Of a stretch of 64,000 nucleotides of DNA, positions 45,650-57,830 are shown in pieces. Made by a program: the position numbers and the translations under genes. Location: contig JAFMSR010000034.1 of the NCBI GenBank assembly GCA_022818135.1, positions 558,001 to 622,000 on the forward strand, read 5' to 3'. The notes beneath the pieces were generated by a model. That model did not search any database, was not told the origin of the DNA, and saw only the letters and a program-made list of their open reading frames with translations. Positions within the stretch are counted from its first letter, which is position 1. The number at the start of each line of letters is the position of its first letter. The stretch is from Saxidomus purpurata. Its lineage: Eukaryota; Mollusca; Bivalvia; Venerida; Veneridae.

Positions 45650-46378
45650 CTACATTGATTCAATTATTTTCGGCTTCACAGTGCGTCCATATCGAGTTAC
45701 ATATGGTTTATCTGCACTGGCGTTTGCTGACATTGGAGGTTGATTATCTGAAACAATTTGGGGCTCCGAAAGGTTGTTTTCCTCTGAGCTTTGCATTTCA
45801 ACATTCGGTGGTTCTTTCATGCACTCATTTGTTTTAAGGAGGTGACGCCTATTGCGTCGGTATTCACTGCCATCGGGGGTTTGTACTGTGAATGACCTAT
45901 CATGGTGTTTTTCAACTACAACAGCAGGACTCCAACATTTATCTGCTTGTTGTATCCTTGCTGAATCCCCAGTTTTCAAAGGAACTAGAGGTTTTGCCGT
46001 TTTGTCATAGTAACCTTTCTCCCTCTGTTTGTTTATAGTAAATTTCTCCTGAATGACCTTGTGAGATACTGGGCGGGGATATAGATTAGATTTGGCGACT
46101 GGCAATACAGATCGTAATTGCCTGCTCATTAACATTGCTGAAGGTGAGTAACCGATATCAAGTGGGGTTACACGATACTCTAGAATACCAATCAAGGGAT
46201 CGGAATTCGTTTCCTTGGCCTTTATGAAAATACGTTTGCATATTTTCACGTATGCTTCTGCAAAGCCGTTACCAGGGCTGTGATAAGAACTGGATGTTTT
46301 GTGGTGAAAATCCCAAATATTTGCAAACTTGGCAAACTCGTCGGATGCGTATGGACTCCCATATGCCCTGTGTGACAC
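45650..46378 (-). pseudogene. Gypsy integrase C-terminal remainder
   Basis: About 240 codons in the frame that follows the deletion. It begins within the SDNG...Y region as [18 protein letters not shown] and keeps the Glu of the DDE triad in [16 protein letters not shown]. Then follow a helical region, a C-terminal DNA-binding-like part ([17 protein letters not shown]) and an end with [17 protein letters not shown]. It has no ATG of its own near the true junction, so it would need frameshifting to be made. The zinc-binding half, the first Asp and the second Asp are absent. Confidence 0.88.
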
Positions 46379-49296
46379 TTAGCCAATAATTCTGACCTTA
46401 GTGCTTTGGGAATGACAATTTTGTGACCTTTCATAATTAACCCATTGATCACAGTGAGCTCATCCCTGTAATTCCAGAAATCAAGTAAATCTGATTTGCA
46501 CTGATTTCTCTCAGAAGGCCACCCCTCGAAAATAACCTGTTTGAGAATAGACAGCTGATCATCCCTATCAGTGTGACTTTTGATTTCTTGCAACTTCCGG
46601 TCGCTTACGGGTAAGTTGGACATAACCATGTTAACCTGTACCTCAAGTGTCTCTGACAGCAATGGGTATGTGTCACCGACAGATCTTCTGGATAATGTGT
46701 CGGGAACGGGAATCTCTTTGCCGGGTGTAAAAGTAACCTCAATATCATACTGCTGCATTTGCATCAACATTCTCATGAGCCTGGCCGGCGCGGCACATAA
46801 TGGCTTCTTAAAAATGCTTATCAATGGTAAGTGATCTGTGACGACCTTGACTTTTCTACCATACACCCAGTGGTGGTACCTTTTTATTCCGAACATGATC
46901 CCTAAACACTCAAGTTCGATCTGAGCGTAATTCTTTTCACTAGGCGTAAGTGATTTAGAAGCATAGGCAATAGGTCTACCTTCTTGAAGGAGTGTGGCTC
47001 CTAGACCGGACCTAGAACTGTCAGTCTGTAGAACCAAGGGCTTCGCTGGGTCATAAAATACAAGTACAGGCTCTTGTGTTATGATTCTTTTCACCTGTTC
47101 ATAAGCCTCAATTTGTGGTTTACCCCAGTAAAATTCCACGTCCTTGGCAAGTAATTCGCGCAAGGGCGATGTGACCTGAGCTAATTTAGGCGCGAATCTG
47201 GAAAGATATGTAACCATACCAAGTACTGTTTCCAGCTGTGACCTGTTTTCAGGACTAGGCATGTCCCGAATTGCTGATATTTTTGCGGGATCTGGGCTAA
47301 GGCCTTGTTCTGATATGACGTGACCGAAATAGCTTATCTGTGATAGGCTAACTTCGAGTTTCTCCGCATTAAGGCGTATACCTTTTTCAAGTGACCTTTT
47401 CAGAACTGCTATCAAATTAGCATCATGTTCTGCCCTAGTTTTCCCGTAGACCAAAATGTCGTCTACAATTGCAACAACCCCTTCGAGACCCTCGTATATT
47501 TCGTCCACTTTCTTTTGGAACAAATCCATGGCTGACGAAATACCCATAGGTAACCTCAAGTACCTGTAGCGGCCAAATATGGTATTGAATGTTGTCAGCA
47601 TGGAAGATTTTTCCGTGAGATGAATGGCCCAGTAACCTGATCGGGCGTCTAGTTTCGTGAAAAACTTGGCACCGTTTAGCTGCGGAAGTATGTCATCTAG
47701 GGTTCTTACTGGGTAATACGGACGTTGAATATTTTTATTCAGGTCATGCGGATCAAGGCAAATTCTTAAATCACCTGACTTTTTCTCTACTGTGACCATT
47801 GAATTGACCCATTCTGTTGGTTCGCTTACTTTAGCTATAACCCCTAATTTTTCCATTCTGTCGAGCTCTTTTTTACACTTATCACGGAGTGCTACCGGTA
47901 TCCTACGGGGCGGGTGCACGATGGGCTCAGCATCGTGTTTGAGAAATATGGAACATTTACCCGGAATAGAGCCAATGCCCTTGAATACTTGGGAAAATTC
48001 CTGTAACACCAAGTTTTTGGTCAGCGGGGTCTGCGTGGCATTTGAATTTATCTCATGCGTTAGCTTTAATAGGCCAAATTCAATACATGACTGTAGCCCG
48101 AGCAGAGGCGGCGATTCCGTTTCCACGACGTGAAATAATACAGGCCTAGTTTGTGTCGAAGGTGTGTGAGTACATTCTAGCGTTATCGTACCTAAGAGTG
48201 CTAATGGATTATTATTGTAACCCGACAGCCTGGTTTTAGATGGAGTGAGTGCAGTCTGAACCCCTACTTGTCTAAATGCAAAAAGAGGTAAAACATTTAC
48301 CTGTGCGCCTGTGTCAATTTTACAATTAATTACTTTTCGACGTGGTCCCACCTCAATATTAGCAAATGCCTGGCTTCTGTCACAATTAACACTATTTATG
48401 ACACTATCTATGTATAAATCCGAATTTTCTGGTGAATCATCACGTAAGTCCGCCTGAATAATGTTTACTCTTTTGCTTCTGCATACTTTAGCGTAATGGT
48501 TCCATTTTCTGCATTTCAAGCACTGTACGCCATGAGCCGGGCATTGTCCTTTGTTATGTAATTGACCGCAGTTACCGCATTTAGTATTACTATTTGCACC
48601 AGGTGTTTTAATGTCCTTATGGTTGTACTTTCCCTTGTATTGTTTAGATATCTGTCCCGTTTGCTTAACAGCACTATGTCTGAATCCTTTTCTCGAGTTT
48701 CTTTGCGGTTTTTGCACGTAACTCACTGTGGAGCTCGAACCCTCGGCTGAAGGTTGTTGCATCGTCTTCATTTGTTCTTGTGCGTATTCAGTTGTTTGGC
48801 ATATATCTACCGCCTTCGCGAGTGTCAACTTTTCGCCAATTGTTAACAGCTTTTCACGTATTTTAAGAGATTTTATGCCAAAAACTATCCTATCTCTTAT
48901 CATATCGTCCTTGTATGAATCATCAAAAGAGCAGTCGTTTGCAAGTACTTTAAGCTTTGTAAGGAATTGTTCTACTGAGTTTTCTCCTTGTACCTCGTTA
49001 TTGAATTTAAAGCGGGCAAATACTGGGTTTGATTTGGGTTGGACATGCTTCTCAAACGCCTCACAAGTGTCTTTAACCGATTTCCTGTTATCTGCTGTCA
49101 ATGTCAAAGTTTTGAAGATCTCACGTCCTTTCTCTCCCATCCATAACAAAAGATATGTAATCTGCACTTCTTGTGTTTTTTCCTTAAGGGGGCCGGCAAA
49201 TATCAATTCCGCATGGCTTCGAAAGCTTCTGAATGACTGCAATAAGTTTGTACTTTGCCAGTCCATAGACGGCGTAGGCACTCCGGCTAACTCCAT
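46246..49296 (-). CDS. Gypsy gag-pol polyprotein (Gag, protease, RT, RNase H, truncated integrase)
   Basis: 1,016 codons. Gag-type region at residues 1-235. Two zinc knuckles at about 240-272 ([27 protein letters not shown]). Aspartic protease with DTGA at 328-331. Reverse transcriptase at about 460-660 with [12 protein letters not shown] and the catalytic IVDDILVYG at 610-618. RNase H with D757, E795 and D822, and PDTLSRR at its end. The integrase zinc finger starts at about 974 (CHTGHMG), but then the sequence jumps into the core in the wrong frame and ends after ~35 unrelated residues. Judged against the intact integrase at 61.7-62.6 kb, roughly 120 residues are missing. The ATG at 49296 lies 150 bp inside the 5' LTR. 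RT and RNase H look intact. Confidence 0.94.
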   Translation of the reverse strand: MELAGVPTPSMDWQSTNLLQSFRSFRSHAELIFAGPLKEKTQEVQITYLLLWMGEKGREIFKTLTLTADNRKSVKDTCEAFEKHVQPKSNPVFARFKFNNEVQGENSVEQFLTKLKVLANDCSFDDSYKDDMIRDRIVFGIKSLKIREKLLTIGEKLTLAKAVDICQTTEYAQEQMKTMQQPSAEGSSSTVSYVQKPQRNSRKGFRHSAVKQTGQISKQYKGKYNHKDIKTPGANSNTKCGNCGQLHNKGQCPAHGVQCLKCRKWNHYAKVCRSKRVNIIQADLRDDSPENSDLYIDSVINSVNCDRSQAFANIEVGPRRKVINCKIDTGAQVNVLPLFAFRQVGVQTALTPSKTRLSGYNNNPLALLGTITLECTHTPSTQTRPVLFHVVETESPPLLGLQSCIEFGLLKLTHEINSNATQTPLTKNLVLQEFSQVFKGIGSIPGKCSIFLKHDAEPIVHPPRRIPVALRDKCKKELDRMEKLGVIAKVSEPTEWVNSMVTVEKKSGDLRICLDPHDLNKNIQRPYYPVRTLDDILPQLNGAKFFTKLDARSGYWAIHLTEKSSMLTTFNTIFGRYRYLRLPMGISSAMDLFQKKVDEIYEGLEGVVAIVDDILVYGKTRAEHDANLIAVLKRSLEKGIRLNAEKLEVSLSQISYFGHVISEQGLSPDPAKISAIRDMPSPENRSQLETVLGMVTYLSRFAPKLAQVTSPLRELLAKDVEFYWGKPQIEAYEQVKRIITQEPVLVFYDPAKPLVLQTDSSRSGLGATLLQEGRPIAYASKSLTPSEKNYAQIELECLGIMFGIKRYHHWVYGRKVKVVTDHLPLISIFKKPLCAAPARLMRMLMQMQQYDIEVTFTPGKEIPVPDTLSRRSVGDTYPLLSETLEVQVNMVMSNLPVSDRKLQEIKSHTDRDDQLSILKQVIFEGWPSERNQCKSDLLDFWNYRDELTVINGLIMKGHKIVIPKALRSELLAKCHTGHMGVHTHPTSLPSLQIFGIFTTKHPVLITALVTALQKHT

Positions 49297-49434
49297 GTTT
49301 TCTCAAGAAATTCCACTTTAAATCTGTTTTTGTAAATTAATAATCCTCACTGTTTTAAGGATGTATTTATTACTAATTCTCTTTATGTGAGCTAATAATC
49401 CTGACTTTTAGGGATGTATTTAGTCACTTTTAAG

Positions 49435-49446
49435 CTTCTGACACCA
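49435..49446 (-). other. primer-binding site
   Basis: TGGTGTCAGAAG directly abuts the 5' LTR on the minus strand. Its complement ends ...CCA and fits the 3' end of a tRNA beginning GUCAG, i.e. tRNA-Leu-like. The tRNA identity is an inference. Confidence 0.7.
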
Positions 49447-49604
49447 TGTTTTATGGTGAAGAATGACAACTCGTATTCTTTCTAGATATACTTTAATGAG
49501 CGTGCGATATACAACTGAATCACTAAAACAGCTTATCACAAGCAGCGGGAAAATATATATTAACGCATGCGCAGTTTACATGGTATACATGACATAATGA
49601 CACA
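49447..49604 (-). promoter_or_regulatory. Gypsy 5' LTR (158 bp)
   Basis: Identical to 45274-45431; would hold the element's promoter. Followed by the GAGCT duplication at 49605-49609. Confidence 0.93.
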
Positions 49605-52600
49605 GAGCTTAGATATTTAGCATTGCTTTAATTACAATTTCTAGTCGATCTCCCCGGGAGCCACAGGTGTAAGTAGCTTAGCTGGGACCCAAACACTGCA
49701 TCTTAATTAAAAATAGCCGATGATGCAGGGTGTATCATGACCCCTTGGTCAAAACTGACCCCGACCGGGGACTCAGTTTATTTTACATAACTGATTTCTA
49801 TAGGAAATATTTGAACATTTTCTAAAATTAACAAGGCTTAGAGTTAATAGATATCTGACAAGAAGCATTGCCTAGTTGCTTTTTTATCAAGACCCCTGTG
49901 TCGAAATTGACCTTGCCTGGGGGTCAGTTGATTTTACATCGGCTTAATATACCGGTACAGGAAAATCTTCATGGCGTAGAGCTTCGATATATGATCATGG
50001 TGCGTAGCATTGCCTTGTGGACCTTTACCAAGCTTGTCAAAATCATGAAACCCAGATTCAAATTGACCCTGCATGGGAGTCACTTGACTTTACATAAATG
50101 TTTATATGGGTTCTTAAATAATTGTCTTCAATGGACCTTCGTTATAGCGAGCCGAACACTATAAGGCCATCTTGATCGTCTTGTTCACAGTTTTGATAAC
50201 TGAGGCTGGTTTGCTATCATAAGTAAACAAAAACATGCACAATGTATTCACACAAATTCTATAACATTAGTGGACAATAATATAATTTGTTCAACGGGAT
50301 ACAAAGAACTGAATAATGGAGAGTGCAGATAATGTAGCTTCACTGGACAAAGCCCTTTGTCCAGCTGAGCTTATGTCATGATGTTGGTTTGTCCATTGTC
50401 CATTGTCAATCTGTCCGTAAACTTGACCTCAATACATTCTACAGGTCACATACTGAAACACTGATCAATCCATAAAACACAAAATGCAGCTTTCCTTTAA
50501 CATTTTATTCTTACCAATCAGTTGAACTTTTAAAAAGATTTTAAGTTCGTTGAAAATTACTTTCTATATTACATAACTGGTACCTTTTCTTTGGTAAATA
50601 AAGTTATGAGTATGTATCACTACAAAAGTGTGAAATGAAAAAAATGTTTATATAAGAGAAGTACACAAGTGTACCTTTTTATCAGGCTGTAGCAAATTTG
50701 TAAAATTAATGTTCATTTTAATGCATTTGCTAAAATCTATCAACTATTTACTTGCCACCTTTAAAACTTTCATTTAAACTATGCATGGTATAGGTTTATA
50801 GGGCTGTGTTAAAATTTGGTTGTTAAAAAGTATAAGTTTAACACTATCTCATTTTTTTTTGACAAATTTATTTGACATTTAGTTACCAACATGTTTTAAA
50901 TCTATTGTACATGTTGTAACAGTATCTGAGACAAAAGCTAATCCATCACTATCTCAGGACCCATGTTGTCACATTACATAACATTATGCAATATTATGCA
51001 ATGTTTTGATAAGCTGCATTTTTCTACAGGACAGAATTGCCCCCGGCAATTATAAGGGTCATAAAACACACCACTGATTGGCTTGGGTCACTAAGTTTGA
51101 TAATGTGCACATAATGATTATGAGATCTATATTATTATCAAATGTTTGATTTATCAGATAAATTTCTGATAAACTGAATTTTATTTATTCTTGTATTACT
51201 GTCATCAAAAGTTATATTATTGACTAAGAATACTGACACATATAAGATTATTAAATGGTATCATGGTTATGATGTTAAATTTGGCTTTAGAACAAATTAA
51301 GAAAAAGTACTTTAATCGTTTCTGTATGAATATCTAAGCTATATCAGTAGATTCAATCTTACCATTTCTCTGCAAGAGAAGAGTATAAGACAATTAGGGA
51401 TATTTTTATTCTATTTAAAAGTTCACTTGTTAGTCGGGGTGTGACTGTTTTAATCTGTTTATATTAATAGTTATCAAAATCATTATCTAATTTAGTTAAT
51501 TACCATGACTGAAAAAATGTAAAGCCTAACATGTTACAGCACAGACCTATATACACAGTATATATAGGTCAGTGGTTACAGTTATAATATAGAGAAAAAT
51601 GTCAAAACTTCCTTGATTTAGGTACCGGTAGACTTTGATACAAGTTTAATTGTGTATTACTCATTAGTCTAATCAATGTTTTGTTGAATATGTTCCATAA
51701 TAGTGTTGTTGTTTTTTTTGAAATAATAATTTCTTCAACTTTTTCAGACCATAGATATGACTTGTGTCACAAGCTCGGCATTCCTGTGTCACAGACGGCA
51801 TTGTACAACAAAAAGGAATAAGTTGCTGCCTTCCATGAGAAGGAAATCACCCAGGTGTTGTGAGCCCCTCAAAATGAGGTAACTTTTAATTTAACATTTT
51901 AAACCAGTTGAAGTAATTTTAAATTAGTGAAATGAAGAAACATTATGTTTGATAAGATTTTTGTGCCAACTAATTAAATCGCACTTAAAGATGTATCAGG
52001 GCCTTCAGATTGCTCAAGATTTTGAATATAAATATATACGATATGTGAACAAATGTATGAACAATTATTTTCATAAGATAATTCTTTTTTCTACAGATAA
52101 CACCATTGCTGATGTAATGACAGGATATATTTTTGTCAAAACACTGGAGCCTTTCGGGATGAATTTTCAGCAAAGATTGCATCTTTTGATAGTCACCGAT
52201 AAACAGAAGGCAAATTGGTTGAAAATTTCATGTCATTGAAATACCGAAAACTCCTGTTTGAGCAACTAAATTTTTTTTAGTTACATGATGTGCTTGAGTG
52301 TATGAAAATGAGTAGTCAATATATTATGACTTTTCGTGTTGAGAAAAAAATACAGTAAAATGGTGTGAAAGACATCTTGTTGGAGGTCATGAATTGATAG
52401 TCACACTAGAGAATGAATATGTGAAAGGCCTACATAACAGCAGATGACTTCACCTGCACTCCGCGATAATCTTAGAGCACGAAGATGGAGAAAAAAACAT
52501 GAGAAATAACCTTTTCAACGGATTTTTTCAAAGGTTGATTGGCTACACAACATACAGATTGTAGCTCTGACACATGTTAGTGTATGTGAAATGTGTTTAG

Positions 52601-53505
52601 TAACCTGGACAACTAGAATATCAGTGCTAACATAGTAGACTTAGTAGTAGCTTTAATTTTGAAAGACATCCTAAGTGACAATCATAATGATATGCAAATT
52701 ATTGTAAAATGAATTATATGAAAGCTAACATGATAAGGAGACAAAGTAATCAAAGAAAGTGGGAATTGATTGAATGGAAACACATGAAAGCAAGGAGGCT
52801 GATACCGGTATTCATGAAAATACGTGCCATACTGCAAACTGGTGGAGAAATCCATATGAAACTTCTGTCGGTGTGCATTCTTAGGGATGAATCCTGAATT
52901 ATAATATATATGGAGAGAACAGCTGTAGAAATGGTGTTTAAACAATATTGTACAAGCAGATATTTTTTATTTTTAAACGACAGGAACTAAATTTAGAAAA
53001 AAAAGTTTAACTGGCCAAAACGTTTGTATAACATGGGTGAAGCAAACAGAAAATATGTTTTCAACATTTCTTTTTATCTCATTAGTGGGGATGGAATTTT
53101 GTTGAGGTCATCATAAGATTACTTAAATGCTTGAAGCATGTAAAGTCCCAGGCACTAACACAGTTCTATGCTCCTGCGCTTATGAATAAATTATGCAAAT
53201 AAACCACCATATTAGAATTACGGTAAGCGCGCTGTTGCACTGTGGAAATCGACACATGTCCATTTGCAAAGCTCGCCACGTTTAACAGTTTTCTTCCATG
53301 TAAGAAAACTTGATGGTTTTTGATTGAATATTGAATGATAAATAAAATAAAAGAAATATGATAAAAATTGACCGATGATTAATAGTTTACGAGCGTTATA
53401 AAGTTCAGAAATTCATCGGAGCAACTGAGATTCTCTCGCAGGGTAGCGGCTGAAGATAACCTTTTAAACCGACTTTGAAATTTTTTTGAACACGCAGACA
53501 ATTTT
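49605..53505. other. second copy of the non-genic stretch 33640-37539
   Basis: The HINE-like repeat is at 49605-50180, hairpins at 50343-50364 and 51544-51570, and the possible old exon near 51749-51879. T8 at 52271-52278 versus T7 in copy 1. No gene. Confidence 0.6.
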
Positions 53506-54156
53506 TATGCCCCCGAAGGGTGGCATATTAAATTCGCACCGTCTGTCTGTGCGTCCGCCCTTACATATTTCCGTGTCCGGGCTGTAACTTTGTCATGCAT
53601 TGAAAGCTTTTGAAATAACTTGGCACAAATGGTCAGCACATCAAGACGGTGTGTCGCGTGTAAGACCCATGTCCCTACCTCAAAGGTAAAGGTCACACTT
53701 AGAGTTTGAAGGTAATGGAATCCTCTATATATGCACACATTCGTGTCGGGACTGTAACTTTGTCATGCGTTGAAAGATTTTAAAATAACTTGGCACAAAT
53801 GTCTAACACATCAAGACGACATGTAGCGTGCAAGACCCACGTCCTACCTCAAAGGTCAAGGTCTCACTTGGAGTTTGAAGGTAATGGAATCCTCTATATA
53901 TGCACACATTCGTGTCCGGACTGTAACTTTGTCATGCATTAAAGGATTTTAAAATAACTTGGCAAAAATGTCTAGCACATTAAGACAACGTGTCGCGTGC
54001 AAGACCCACGTCCTACCTTAAAGGTCAAGGTCACACTTAGAGTTTGAAGGTAATGGAATCCTCTATATATGCACACATTCGTGTCGGGACTGTAACTTTG
54101 TCATGCCTTGATTGATTTTAAAATAACTTGGCACAAATGTTCACCACATCAAGATA
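53506..54156 (+). repeat. 169-bp tandem repeat, 3.6 units, copy 2
   Basis: Same as 37540-38190, shifted by 15,966. Confidence 0.88.
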
Positions 54157-54267
54157 TTTTAAGTGTCTGGGAAGTTAAATTCATTTGTTTACATTAAATT
54201 GTACCGTCATTCCGAAACAAATGACTGTTTCGGTAAACTACGAATTTATACGTCTACATAACATAAA

Positions 54268-54338
54268 TCCTCGATAGCGCAGTGCTATGTAACTACGCTT
54301 GTCACGCGGGGGATCAGAGTTCGATTCCCCGTCGGAGA
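54268..54338 (+). tRNA. degenerate tRNA-Asp(GTC)-like gene, copy 2
   Basis: Identical to 38302-38372, with the same broken T stem and the same downstream T6 run. Confidence 0.5.
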
Positions 54339-54962
54339 TAATGTTCCTTTTTTATTCCAAATTCATACACAGTCAATGAATACATTTAGCAATAAAACAA
54401 TGCTTAAGTCGTTGCCCGCTACAAATGATGATATTTTGAATAATACTAAAAACTAATATCAACATGTATTGATTTATAACTGATCCTTGACAGTTTCGCT
54501 GAAACCGAAAGTAGTCATTACGAATAAAAGTGATTATACGGGTGGGATTTAATTTATTTATCTTGTCATACTCCCTCACACCATCTCTTATGAAATACCT
54601 GCGCATGCCCTGTGAGGGCGGGTTCAAAAACGTAACGAATAAATTTGAATATATGGGTTGGGTTAAACGCCCGAGCATGCTCTGTGTATACGTAATGTTT
54701 ACATCCGGTCGTAGCATATGGGATAGAGTGCTAACTTTGTAGATTACAATAATTTTGCTGATATATAGAAAAAATAAATTCACTGATAGGATAATTAACA
54801 TGATAAAAGAACCATGTTCTATTCACTCTAAAACGATGTTGAGAAAAGTCTTTTTTCATAAAAAAGTTGCCAGAAAGCCTGATAAGCTCACCTGGCTCTA
54901 CAGGTCACAGTTTTCATTCAGCTTTTATCAAACTTGCTGATAAGGTTTTCTGCAACATGTAG
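54339..54962. other. no gene recognised, up to gap 2
   Basis: Counterpart of 38373-38996; the beginning of the ~140-bp tandem array is cut by the gap. Confidence 0.55.
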
Positions 54963-55462
54963 NNNNNNNNNNNNNNNNNNNNNNNNNNNNNNNNNNNNNN
55001 NNNNNNNNNNNNNNNNNNNNNNNNNNNNNNNNNNNNNNNNNNNNNNNNNNNNNNNNNNNNNNNNNNNNNNNNNNNNNNNNNNNNNNNNNNNNNNNNNNNN
55101 NNNNNNNNNNNNNNNNNNNNNNNNNNNNNNNNNNNNNNNNNNNNNNNNNNNNNNNNNNNNNNNNNNNNNNNNNNNNNNNNNNNNNNNNNNNNNNNNNNNN
55201 NNNNNNNNNNNNNNNNNNNNNNNNNNNNNNNNNNNNNNNNNNNNNNNNNNNNNNNNNNNNNNNNNNNNNNNNNNNNNNNNNNNNNNNNNNNNNNNNNNNN
55301 NNNNNNNNNNNNNNNNNNNNNNNNNNNNNNNNNNNNNNNNNNNNNNNNNNNNNNNNNNNNNNNNNNNNNNNNNNNNNNNNNNNNNNNNNNNNNNNNNNNN
55401 NNNNNNNNNNNNNNNNNNNNNNNNNNNNNNNNNNNNNNNNNNNNNNNNNNNNNNNNNNNNNN
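54963..55462. other. assembly gap 2 (500 N)
   Basis: Exactly 500 unknown bases, again a placeholder size. Confidence 0.98.
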
Positions 55463-56248
55463 GAATAATTAAATATTTGAAAGTCTTGCTAATTAACCAA
55501 AACAAAAAGATAAGCCAACATTCAGTATCGGTAATATTGTCATTCAAAATCTGTTGAAGTACAGTGAAACTTGTAATAATATCAATTTTGTAAAGTTAAT
55601 GGTGTACAATAAATAGTAAACAGAAGGCATCTTAGTAGACTACTCAATAAGCATTTTTCGATACATATACGTGGTTCTTTAACATGATTGTATTCATTTA
55701 TCAGTTTACGTTTGAACACATTGTTCAATGTTTGGATATACATGTATAATAGTACTGCTTTAAAATTCGGTTATTCTAGACTTTTAGCTTTTAATGAAGA
55801 CGCTGTATTTTGTCTGAAACATCGATATTAAGTTGGAAATTAGACTGTTATGAATCTGCAACAATCTGCTGTGGCCTATGCTTACGCCTAGAGAAAAAAT
55901 TAATATTAATAAATCAAGTGATATTATATATCTTGGGACATGTTTATTACCCATTAATACGCTTCCACTTAAGGTGGAAGGATACTATATAAAAATTCTC
56001 TAGTCTACCTTAGTGTTTGGTACCAACTGAAACTTGAAGATATTTCTGATTCAGATCTATATTTTATTTGACGTTATTTATGTACATAACGTTACTATGA
56101 CGTCGCAAACATGACCATGTCGCGCCATTTTTACGTCGGTTGTACGGAGACAAATTTTGTATAATACTTACTGTACTGAGATCATTTGTTGGCGTAAAGC
56201 AATAAAATTGGTATCAAAATAAAGCTATTAAAATTGCCTACGCGGTTT
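55463..56248. other. no gene recognised; flank of the LTR
   Basis: A hairpin CTTCCAC-ttaag-GTGGAAG lies at 55962-55980. If the neighbouring LTR is correctly placed, this is the DNA into which the element inserted. No ORF of note. Confidence 0.5.
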
Positions 56249-57813
56249 TGTAGCGTACCCCCCTTACTCGAGCGTTGGCCTGTTAACTCTAAAAGGGGTG
56301 CTACTTGAGTTCGTCTGGGCCCGGCTTGTGGTAGATTTTATTCCAATAAGTGTAAGCAATCACTTCACAAAGATGGTATAAAATGTAACAATAGTTTATT
56401 TAACGAACGAACAAGTATTTAATTCATATTCAATAGTTACATAATAATAGCATGAATGTTCTAAAGAGTCTTCACATATGACAGCTGTGCACCCTTAAGT
56501 TTATTTTACCGACTTTAACTCTACTATTGTAACACAGACACTGTCAAGAATAACTCATTAACACTCTTTGAAACAATTAAAACACTTGTCACTTCGACAT
56601 TAACAGTCTTGGTTCCTATACATTTAGTTAGCCACTAGAAAATATGACAGATTTACTGAATAACAATATTCCACACTAACGGCGTAAACAAGATTCCGTT
56701 TTAAGTAGATCAGTACCTTATAGGGAAATTATACCAGTTGGCATATCTGGTATTTTTGGTATATTATAGACTACCTAGAACAATAATCTAATTTACTCTA
56801 TTTCCGTAACCAGCTGACGTTAGATATACACACTCACTTATATAAATAGTTTATTAAGTTACGCACACTTAGAACTACATAAGCACAAAATGAGAATAAG
56901 AATCGATCGGTATTTTCCTAAGATCTGTAAAGTTTACCACTTGGTATAAATGGTATAAACACTGGAGTTTGAGGTTTATTTTAAGGAACTTATAATATAA
57001 CACTTCACTTTCACTTATTATTTATTTAATACCAACGGTTGGTTGACTTTACCTCTTCTTGTGACATGTTGGTATATAATGGTAGGACAAGGTTTGATAT
57101 TTTATACCAAATGGTGAGTTGACCGTCCGCTCTGGGTGTTTATAATGGCACCCCTTGAATTTCGCGCTACTCCGCCTTTTATAGTGAGATTTCGTCATAG
57201 ATGACGTCACGTCTCGCATGCACCCCGAGATTTTAACACAGCAGTGGCGGACAAACACGGAAGTAAAATGAAATATCACAGTTCTTTGATCAATTACGTT
57301 CACGGAAGTCGATGTTTAATGTAAACATGTATAAGTATTGAATATATTGAACAGTTATTATTGATTTTGATCGATTTCAAGTGAAACTATAGAACACACA
57401 CGCGAAAATATACGTCAAATGTCGATAACAACATTGGCGATTTTTAGCACAAATATACGGTGAATATTCGAGTCAAGTGTGAGGGTGCACAGCCATTAAT
57501 AATTCTGAAAACATGAAAAACATTTATATGATGCATCAATACATATGTTATTGTGTAGATTATACATTTATAAACCATCATACATTGGAAAAATACATTT
57601 ATTAAAGCACATGGAAAACAAAGTGGGTGGGGTAATATAAACCTTGCTCTACCATACACAATTCCTTGAGAAATAATAAAATGCATTATTCGATGATATT
57701 TAAAATGAATAATATCTAAATTATGACTATTTCTAACATGTATTTAAAGATTCAAGTAAATGTTATTTGATGAAAATAATTTATCGGGAGACTGGAATCA
57801 CTGGATCGTTACA
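56249..57813 (-). repeat. LTR-like segment, 1,565 bp
   Basis: On the minus strand it starts TGTAACGATCCAGTGATTCC and ends AAGGGGGGTACGCTACA. The ends form the short inverted repeat TGTAACG/CGCTACA with one mismatch, and TG...CA boundaries are present. A TATA box with an upstream CRE lies in the middle and AATAAA occurs near the end (minus strand at 56342-56337), in the order U3-R-U5. The length is at the high end for Gypsy LTRs. The second LTR is not in the window, so this rests on internal structure only. Confidence 0.65.
57177..57209 (-). promoter_or_regulatory. CRE and TATA box in the LTR
   Basis: The minus strand has TGACGTCA (57209-57202), a perfect cAMP-response element, and 20 bp downstream CTATAAAAGG (57184-57175), a strong TATA box. 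Transcription would start near 57150 and run toward lower coordinates, out of the element from this 3' LTR; from the matching 5' LTR it would drive gag-pol. Confidence 0.65.
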
Positions 57814-57830
57814 TTGCCCCCCACCATATA
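57814..57830 (-). other. polypurine tract of the large Gypsy-type element
   Basis: ATATGGTGGGGGGCAA lies immediately before TGTAACG on the minus strand, the position and composition expected for the plus-strand primer of a Gypsy element. Confidence 0.65.

Larger units (their letters stand above)
45274..49604 (-). mobile_element. Ty3/Gypsy retrotransposon, complete but integrase-deleted, 4,331 bp
   Basis: Identical 158-bp LTRs at both ends, TG...CA boundaries and a 5-bp target duplication GAGCT (45269-45273 and 49605-49609). Inside, reading on the minus strand, are a primer-binding site abutting the 5' LTR, a 150-bp leader, one long gag-pol ORF, the remaining integrase C-terminal frame and a polypurine tract. 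Short LTRs and a single gag-pol ORF fit the Mag/C-clade group that includes bivalve Steamer-like elements. Exact clade needs a tree. Identical LTRs mean a recent insertion, though this copy cannot make integrase. Confidence 0.95.
45927..54962 (+). repeat. large direct repeat, copy 2 (9,036 bp seen)
   Basis: Counterpart of 29962-38996. Its right end coincides exactly with gap 2, so both visible ends of the duplication are set by the gaps. Period 15,965 bp. Confidence 0.95.

Noticed and set aside
45274..49604. Calling the short Gypsy a Steamer element outright
   Set aside because: Short LTRs, a tRNA-Leu-like primer site and a single ORF fit, but without an alignment the clade is not proven.
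54918..55557. ORFs across gap 2
   Set aside because: Artefact of 500 N; fewer than 40 real codons at the ends.
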